From NCBI GenBank assembly GCA_002293125.1, contig DBCR01000018.1, positions 86,664 through 93,318 on the forward strand: a stretch of 6,655 nt of DNA, read 5' to 3'. Below the pieces are notes generated by a model. It made no database searches and was not told the origin of the DNA. It was given only the letters and a program-made list of their open reading frames with translations. Made by a program: the position numbers and the translations under genes. Positions within the stretch are counted from its first letter, which is position 1. Each line of letters begins with the position of its first letter. This DNA is from Opitutia bacterium UBA953 (GTDB lineage Bacteria > Verrucomicrobiota > Verrucomicrobiia > Opitutales > UBA953). Below, piece by piece: positions 5,643 to 6,655 of this stretch.

Positions 5643-6655
5643 ATGCAGCAGCAGCTCGCCCAACTCGTCGCCGCCGCCACCCAGGAAGCCTCCGCCGTCG
5701 CCAGCCGCGCCGAGCTCGAAGCCTTCAAGGCGCGCGTCGTCGGCCCCAATGGCTCCCTGACCCAGGTGATGAAGGGAATGGCCACCCTCTCAAAGGAAGA
5801 ACGCCCGGTCGTGGGTAAGCTCATCAATGAGGCGAAGAAGTCCGTCGAAGAACTCCTCGCCGCACTTCTGGTCAAGGTCGAGAACTCCGAAATCGCCGCC
5901 GCCCTCGGCGCGTCCGTCGACCCGACCCTCCCGAGCCCCGACGCTCCGGCCGGCTCGCTCCATCCGCTCTCCCGCACCCGTGAACGCATCCTCGCCTCCT
6001 TCCGTAAGCTGGGCTTCGTCGTCGCCGACGGCCCTGAGGTCGAGACGGAGTGGCATTGCTTCGACGCCCTCAACACGCCGGCCGATCACCCGGCCCGCGA
6101 TATGCAGGATACGCTCTACATGCCGAAGGCGTTCCGCTCCGCCGACGCGCCCCGCAAGGCCGACGAGGCGATCCTCCTCCGCACGCACACGTCCAGCGTG
6201 CAGGTCCGCACGATGCTCTCGCGCAAGCCGCCGTTCCGCATCGTCGCCCCGGGTCGCTGCTTCCGCCGTGACGCGGTCGACGCGACGCACTCCGCCAACT
6301 TCCACCAGGTCGAAGGTCTTTGGATCGATCGCAACGTCACGCTCGCCGATCTCCGCGGCGTGCTCGACTTCTTCGTCAAGGAAACCTTCGGCGCCGATGC
6401 CGAGATTCGCCTGCGCCCGTCGTTCTTCCCCTTCACGGAACCGTCCTTCGAGATGGACCTCCGCTCGCCTAACCTGGGTCGCCTCTCCAACCGTTGGCTC
6501 GAGATCATGGGCTGCGGCCTGGTCGACCCGAAGGTGCTCGAACTCTGCGGCCTCGACCCGAACGAATGGTCGGGCCTCGCCTTCGGCCTCGGCCTCGAAC
6601 GCATCACGATGCTGGTCCACGGCATCGACGACATCCGCCACTTCTACAACAACGA
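5643..6655 (+). CDS. pheS: Phenylalanyl-tRNA synthetase alpha subunit (3' end beyond window)
   Basis: PheS is the catalytic subunit of the alpha2-beta2 enzyme that attaches phenylalanine to tRNA-Phe in the cytoplasm. The window contains 337 codons without interruption. Residues 1-85 form a helical, probably coiled-coil tRNA-binding arm. The class II catalytic core follows from about 104, with LHPLSRTRERI, the DTLYMP and LLRTHTSSVQVR segments (157-189), motif 2 around PGRCFRRDAVDATH with FHQVEGLW (203-227), FTEPSFEMD (264-272), WLEIMGCGLVDP (285-296) and motif 3 GLAFGLGLERI (311-321), followed by GIDDIRHFYNN at the edge. E. coli PheS (327 residues) ends shortly after this motif, so probably about ten residues are missing. 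The alanine of the phenylalanine pocket (Ala313 in LAFG) is kept. ATG at 5643 has no Shine-Dalgarno; the leader CACAAATCAACCC is A/C-rich. pheT would be expected downstream but is outside the window. A terminator separates pheS from rplT, so pheS probably has its own promoter or relies on read-through. Confidence 0.97.
   Translation, partial: MQQQLAQLVAAATQEASAVASRAELEAFKARVVGPNGSLTQVMKGMATLSKEERPVVGKLINEAKKSVEELLAALLVKVENSEIAAALGASVDPTLPSPDAPAGSLHPLSRTRERILASFRKLGFVVADGPEVETEWHCFDALNTPADHPARDMQDTLYMPKAFRSADAPRKADEAILLRTHTSSVQVRTMLSRKPPFRIVAPGRCFRRDAVDATHSANFHQVEGLWIDRNVTLADLRGVLDFFVKETFGADAEIRLRPSFFPFTEPSFEMDLRSPNLGRLSNRWLEIMGCGLVDPKVLELCGLDPNEWSGLAFGLGLERITMLVHGIDDIRHFYNN

Noticed and set aside
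5790..6641. A 283-codon open frame on the minus strand inside pheS
   Set aside because: It is antisense to a well-conserved PheS frame. It reflects GC-rich codon bias and shows no recognisable domain.

Overview
This window is GC-rich, densely coding housekeeping DNA from a bacterium. The gene set (ribosomal proteins S1, L35 and L20, IF-3, PheS), the S1 and L35 sequence style, and the near-absence of Shine-Dalgarno sites suggest Verrucomicrobiota, possibly an Opitutae-like lineage. That placement is an inference from memory of family members and was not tested. No mobile element, CRISPR array, tRNA or rRNA was seen. No gap between genes is longer than about 190 bases.

Left arm, all on the minus strand, in transcription order from about 4746 down to 1: a PrxQ/BCP-like peroxiredoxin with an altered active site; infC (IF-3); an exported N-acetylmuramoyl-L-alanine amidase whose GTG start lies 4 bases after the infC stop; rpsA (six-domain ribosomal protein S1) with a strong intrinsic terminator; and the N-terminal 183 residues of a cardiolipin synthase/phospholipase D-like membrane protein that runs off the left edge. 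A weak terminator candidate after the amidase suggests that rpsA is transcribed separately.

Right arm, on the plus strand: rpmI (L35), rplT (L20), a strong intrinsic terminator, then pheS (phenylalanyl-tRNA synthetase alpha), which is cut by the right edge probably within about a dozen residues of its end. A 162-base divergent intergenic region (4747-4908) separates the two arms and should hold the promoters of both.

Most of these genes serve translation: initiation (IF-3, S1), large-subunit assembly (L35, L20) and charging of tRNA-Phe. The envelope genes (amidase, cardiolipin synthase) are interleaved with them. I see no convincing undescribed system. The points most worth a second look are: splitting of the usual infC-rpmI-rplT cluster onto opposite strands around a peroxiredoxin; A/C-rich leaders without a usable Shine-Dalgarno site, several carrying repeated CCAAA-type units; a peroxiredoxin lacking the conserved active-site proline and the usual nearby resolving cysteine; and an IF-3 extended at both ends.
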